Below, in pieces: positions 59,269-64,000 of a stretch of DNA of 64,000 nucleotides. The DNA lies in assembly GCA_030248295.1 (NCBI GenBank), contig JASANH010000916.1:620001-684000 (forward strand), given 5' to 3'. Every line of letters starts with the position of its first letter. Position 1 is the first letter of the stretch. The translations under genes and the position numbers were made by a program. The notes under the pieces are model-generated. The model was not told the origin of the DNA. It ran no database searches and was given only the letters and a program-made list of their open reading frames with translations. The stretch comes from Mesodorylaimus sp. YZB2_4 (taxonomy: Eukaryota; Nematoda; Enoplea; Dorylaimida; Dorylaimidae).

Positions 59269-62200
59269 GAAGAAAATTTGTAGAGGACCTGAAAATGAAA
59301 TCTAGAGACAACAGCCGATGGGCTCAAAAGATCTCTACAGTATTTACGAATTCTGAAATGTGCATGAATGGCAACTAGTAAGCAATCGGTCATGGTTATT
59401 ATAGTGGTTTGCTAATATACAGCAGTCCAATATGGCAAGATCAATCACAAGTGCAATGGTCCTGGCTCGCACTCGACTTGGCAATGAGTCGCGGTAATCC
59501 AGTGCAGGAGGGGCATATCAGGATTTTAGTCAGCCTTTTGCAGCAGTCACAAACGAGAGGCCATTGGTACCGTATCTTACTGTAAATATGATTTACAGTG
59601 ATCGTCTACAGATGAAGCCAAACTCATCGCTATAAAGAGTGAATGGCGGCTGTAAAAGCTATTTACCTATTTTACCATCAGAAAGTGCGGTTATTTCGTG
59701 TATGCTTATGATTGTTGTTAGATCACATTGCAACGCGTGTCTGCCATTAGAGCAGCGGGCATGTCCAATTGGACTCAGAAATTGCGGTGAGTGACTGATC
59801 AAGAGTTTGTGCACAATTCTGAAATGGAAAATCTGAGAAAACAGTGATACTTTGAACAAAATTATGATAAGCAAAGTGGAGTTTTCGAGTTTACCCAACA
59901 GTTCTATGTTGGACACGGAACCAGTGTGCTTCAAAGATGGCTTTCTGCACAAGTCTTCTACACAGGAAACAAGTGCACTAATTTTGTTAGTTGTTGGTGT
60001 TGTGCTTGTGAGGCAAATGTGGGTCGCTTTAACAAATAATTGTATGCAACAATCGCAGGAGTCTACTCTCAGTGTACAGTAGTCACCCCTAGATGGAGGG
60101 GTCAAAGTGTAGTTCGTGGAAATATGGTCATTGCGATGCTACATGTAGCTAATAAGCTAATCACTTTGCTCTACCCGCGTTCGCTTTCATTGCTGTTTTG
60201 AATGCAAGCGCGCTCACCGACAACTATTTGTCTGGCATTACATGGAGCCTGCGTAGGCATTTAAGCTATGAATTAATCAACATTTCACCCACGTAAGCCA
60301 TAACGATCCTTTTTTGTTTTAACTGAGGCATTAGAATTCCACTACTTTTATGCAATTAGTCCCTTAGCACTTGGCGGTCATCTGTCCTCAGCTAAAGGCA
60401 TGGTGGTGTGGGTGTGAGCATGGGACTGAATGCAAATGTTTGTGCCAGCGTTTCTCTTTAAAAAGCCTCGCTTTGCTCCGTCGTGCTCCAGCTTATTAGA
60501 AGTACAGGCGCCATTTTCTCACCAATCTGGGTAGGTTGAACCATTATCTATGCAAGGTTATGTCAGAAGTCTGACGCTGTGCTAGGTGGTGCGTTGCGAG
60601 TGCATTTGTGGAGCGAATGTGTTGTGTGGACGCCGAGAAAAGGTGAGGTGACAGACCCATGTATGTATGTACCTGATTTAGGGTATTTGAGTTGCTGCCC
60701 TCACCCGGTGGAAATGAGAAGACTGGCTGCAGCATAACTGAACGACTGTGCTTATTATCTGTTGTCTAAAGGTCATCGATGCATTCGTGATAGGTGTACC
60801 ACACACATTGGGCTGATATGCTCCTGGTCCAGCGACCTACTTCGAGTGAGTCTGATCGTGAGATTGAGATCGGCAGGTCTTGAAAACTGGTCCTACCCTG
60901 GCCTTGACAGGCTCTGATGCCAACCTGCCACAGAGGCCATGTCTGCAAAGATGCTTCTACCCAGTGGAGAGAACCTGCTGTTTGCCCACCACCTTGCACA
61001 GCGTGGCTGACCTTTCACGGGTCTGTGATGCCCCAATACTGTATGTTCTTGACTGCAGAGGCACCATAAAAGTCATAGAGAACCAGGTCACAGTAGAGGT
61101 GTCTCCTCCAGGCTATTTTACCATGCACACTGTAAATCCTAAAACCCTCCGCAGCATGCATAACATGAGTGATCATTGTATATCCCAGTATGCAGAGTAC
61201 GAAGTGTGGGCCACCTACGTAATTTTTAAAAATCAGCGTTGAAACGCGTGTCGAGCAGATAAGTAAGTCGAGCTGACGACGGACAGGTGGCACAGGCATG
61301 GAAGGTTCTTCTAACGGTAAGAACAGGGAATACCATCCAGTTACCACTATTTCACCTCTTCCACTCCCACTAAAATGCCCCCACTCCTCACAAGAAAGGT
61401 GCATGGTGCAACTTCGCTATTGAGTTAAAAATTTGGAGACACAGGTCTGAGGAACACTCGCAAAACTGATTTTTCGCAGTCGCAGTCCCTGCCAACCTCT
61501 GCGACTGTAAAAATTTCGTGGCTGCCATTTACTTTACTCAGAAAATTAGCATGTCCACAACTTGGAGGGGCAGTGCGACTGAAAAAAATCATGCTAGCGG
61601 ATTTAGACTCTTTGCAAAAGCTGTTTTCGGCCTTTTACTGCTGACTGCTGCTGACCAAGTGAATGAAGCCACCTGGATCTTCTGCTATTTGAGACCTCCG
61701 ATGCTTTCCAAATTTTGCGAGGTTGCACTGCATGCGCCCCCCTCGAGACATGCTGTAACTTCTTAATGCCGTGTTTTGAACTTGACTTATTTTCAAGTTC
61801 CCAAGCTTTACTAACCAGTGTACTAGTGCTGCATGTGTGTTTGGCCTGTGGGGAAACAAGTGCATGGTTGCCTTGAATGGCTCATCAGTTGTCTTCGGTG
61901 GCCGGCGCTCTATACGTTCCTCCCAGGCGAGGCAGAACCCGTCGGGTTGATGTTTCAGGCTCCAACGACCATCCGGTCACCGCGGTATCTTCTCCAAAGT
62001 TGGGCTATTGCGCCTTTTAAACCCGTTTTTGCTAAAGATCCTGTCGAATTTTCCAGTTGGATCGACTAATCAACATCCTGCATTCCCTTCCTCGAACTCT
62101 ATAATTACCGACCTACTTACATTTGCGCACAATGCTTCTAATTTTCTCTAAGCATTGCTGCAATCGTACATTCCATCCTGTTTGTCAAAGATTGCGTCAC

Positions 62201-64000
62201 AACGTCGACAGGATGAGTAGGAAGCAAAGGATCCGTGTGACCTATTGATACTCGGAGCGTTGCCAATTTTCGTCACCTGAAGTCGATCTGATTGGCTTAA
62301 GAACATGCTCTAAATTTAAATGCTATGCGTCAGCCTATGATTTCCTTTTTTCGCAACATAATCTAACGAGCACCTTCACCAATCGGCCAAAGCATCGATG
62401 CTTAGTCGAAATGACCATCAGGATGCGACTTGTTTACAGTGTGCATATTTGTCGCAAATCAATGTACGAAACTGTACTCGCGTGGAACGGTGACAGGAAG
62501 CGTGGCATTTCTGAAGTTTCCGTTAGTTATCGAGGAGAAGGTGATAGAAGAGGCAGCCTGGAGTATTCAGGCTAGTGCAGCCCTAGATCTCCTCGTCAGC
62601 TGCACCCTTCCGTCAGCTATTTCTTCAGGCCTACCTCTCATTCCTATTAATGAGTGTAGGCAGTTTTCTACTGAAGCCTTTGTTTCTTCGTTCAGGCTAA
62701 AAAAATTAAATTAATCAGTTTTTTAAAACTAAACAAAAACTGCTCGTTTCTCCAAACACCTTCCAGGTATTGCCATCTGAAAAGTCTCAGAGTACGGGAC
62801 GTAAGAAGAATAAAAATGCAGTGAAAAATGTTTTCTTCATAAAAAATTCATCATATCTTATTGAGTCTAGGCTAAGGCGTCAAATTTGCACGCCATCTGT
62901 CGCGTATCCTAATGCGGCAGGGAGGCGTATTAAAAGCACCAATTGCGTTGGCGAGTCGTGTTTTTCAAGCGGAAGTCTTTGTTCAAAACGAAAGGATGAA
63001 GTGGCGTGAGAGTGTCAGAAATTCGCCTACTTTCCATATTTGGCGCGTTATCTTTCAAATTTTCCGCCTCTCGCGTCTCGTTTACGCCTCGTTGTATTCC
63101 ATTTTGGTTATGTCTAGACAATCTGGAAAGTATATGCATGACTTTTCTTCCCTTACATCCTATTCGCCTATGGATAACTTGCACGACTGAGCATTCGTAA
63201 TGCTATTCATGCACGTGACCAGGCTTTGTGTGGGTTGGGCAGCTAGTCTGGGGTTCCGAAGGAGGGGTGGACTGGGCCTTGCTCGTTCAATATTGACACT
63301 GTACGCAATCAAACAGTAAAATGGGGAGACCGGAAACGATGCTAGCTTAGGTGCCTAAGTATAATGTAGGAGGGTGGTAATTACTCAAACACACGACCCT
63401 GGTCCCCTAACCGTTGACACATACCGTAAACAGGGCTAATCGTAAGCCTATTTGTCAGTGGATTAGAAGAGCGGGGGCAGGGCGGAAGGATGAGAGCTCG
63501 GTAGCCCATGCAACAAGGCTGGGGGGGGGGAAGTAGCGTCGGGGTCACGTGTCTTATTCATTCACTGAACGCAGTTTTACTCGCACCATCGCCCTCGACT
63601 ATTGTTCGTGGAACAATGCGGGGTAGTGATGACTCAGACGTCACGAATAGCGAGCGTGTTTCGACACGTCGACGTTAGGGTTTTGGCGCGTTCGGCAGGC
63701 GGGTACTTATGTATGATGACGATGGTGAATGGAGTACGTACGTGCCAACGAGTAGTGGGCGTAGGCTGGGTGGGGCGAAACGAAGTGTGCGGTAGGTAAG
63801 TGCGCGAATTTTCTACGTTCCTCACTCAATCAAAGTTTAGTTGCGACGAGTGGCGCGTTTCTCGACTTCGTGCTTGCCTACAGTTTAAAACCTGACGCAA
63901 TCTTGTGCAATCGCGAGAATTTGTTTCATAGAAGAGACAGTTATTGTATCTAAAGAGACTCGTTTTGTGTATTTATAGACGTTATATTTATCGTCACTCA
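59269..64000. other. Terminal stretch without recognised gene
   Basis: No known family is visible. The longest frame (60880-61242, plus, 120 codons: VCDAPILYVLDCRGTIKVIE..) has protein-like composition but no recognised domain. 62766-62830 reads SEKSQSTGRKKNKNAVKN after a CCTTCCAG and might be an exon. A family B repeat fragment lies at 61890-61990 (GGGTTGATGTTTCAGGCTCC). The final 500 bp, with GC-rich parts, could be the promoter of a gene beyond the edge. Confidence 0.35.
60880..61242 (+). other. Unrecognised 120-codon open frame
   Basis: I do not recognise this frame. It has a Cys-containing N-terminal half and an Ile/Val-rich middle (APILYVLDCRGTIKVIENQV). No splice context, signal peptide or membrane segment is clear, and it overlaps a 129-codon minus-strand frame. 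It may be a transposon remnant or chance. Confidence 0.15.

Noticed and set aside
52818-64000. Additional genes in the right-hand 11 kb
   Set aside because: No open frame shows a recognisable domain or a consistent exon series; naming one would be guesswork.

Overview
The window is nuclear DNA from an animal, probably a bilaterian invertebrate whose lineage I could not resolve. The reasons are GT-AG introns, dispersed tRNA-derived SINEs and DNA-transposon remnants, and animal-type genes (an EGR zinc-finger factor, a DEG/ENaC channel, BIN3, GFM2, EXOC1). There are no operons, no CRISPR and no prokaryotic signals. All gene models were built by reading splice sites by eye and comparing with remembered human homologues. 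No search was run.

Layout. 43-629: a non-autonomous hAT-type element with a perfect 8-bp target-site duplication. 2122-15866 (minus): a 21-exon EXOC1/SEC3 exocyst gene whose introns carry several MITEs and SINE pieces. 16276-17727 (plus): a CWC25-like splicing factor, head-to-head with EXOC1 across about 410 bp, whose recognisable CDS is one exon and lacks the usual N-terminal CIR segment. 19189-20116: a second probable DNA element. 20200-22117 (minus): a three-exon DEG/ENaC/ASIC-family channel. 22118-28046: intergenic, with the 3' end of a dead LINE, a perfect 23-bp palindrome and a tRNA-derived SINE. 28047-31278 (minus): an EGR gene with three C2H2 fingers and long Gln-rich N-terminal regions, with perfect CRE palindromes around it. 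31300-37340: mostly empty, with a long foldback element. 37341-49900 (minus): mitochondrial ribosome-recycling GTPase GFM2 in nine exons; its introns hold a TIR element, SINEs, a GC-rich inverted repeat and an antisense DNA copy of one EXOC1 exon. 50637-52817 (minus): a complete six-exon BIN3 BAR-domain gene. 52818-64000: no gene that I can recognise.

The genes are unrelated housekeeping and regulatory loci (secretory-vesicle tethering, pre-mRNA splicing, ion channel, transcription factor, mitochondrial translation, membrane curvature). They do not form a pathway. The most notable points are the EXOC1 exon copy inside GFM2, altered DEG/ENaC signature motifs, the missing CIR segment of CWC25, two splice junctions that do not keep phase, and a rich set of transposable-element families, several with intact boundaries.
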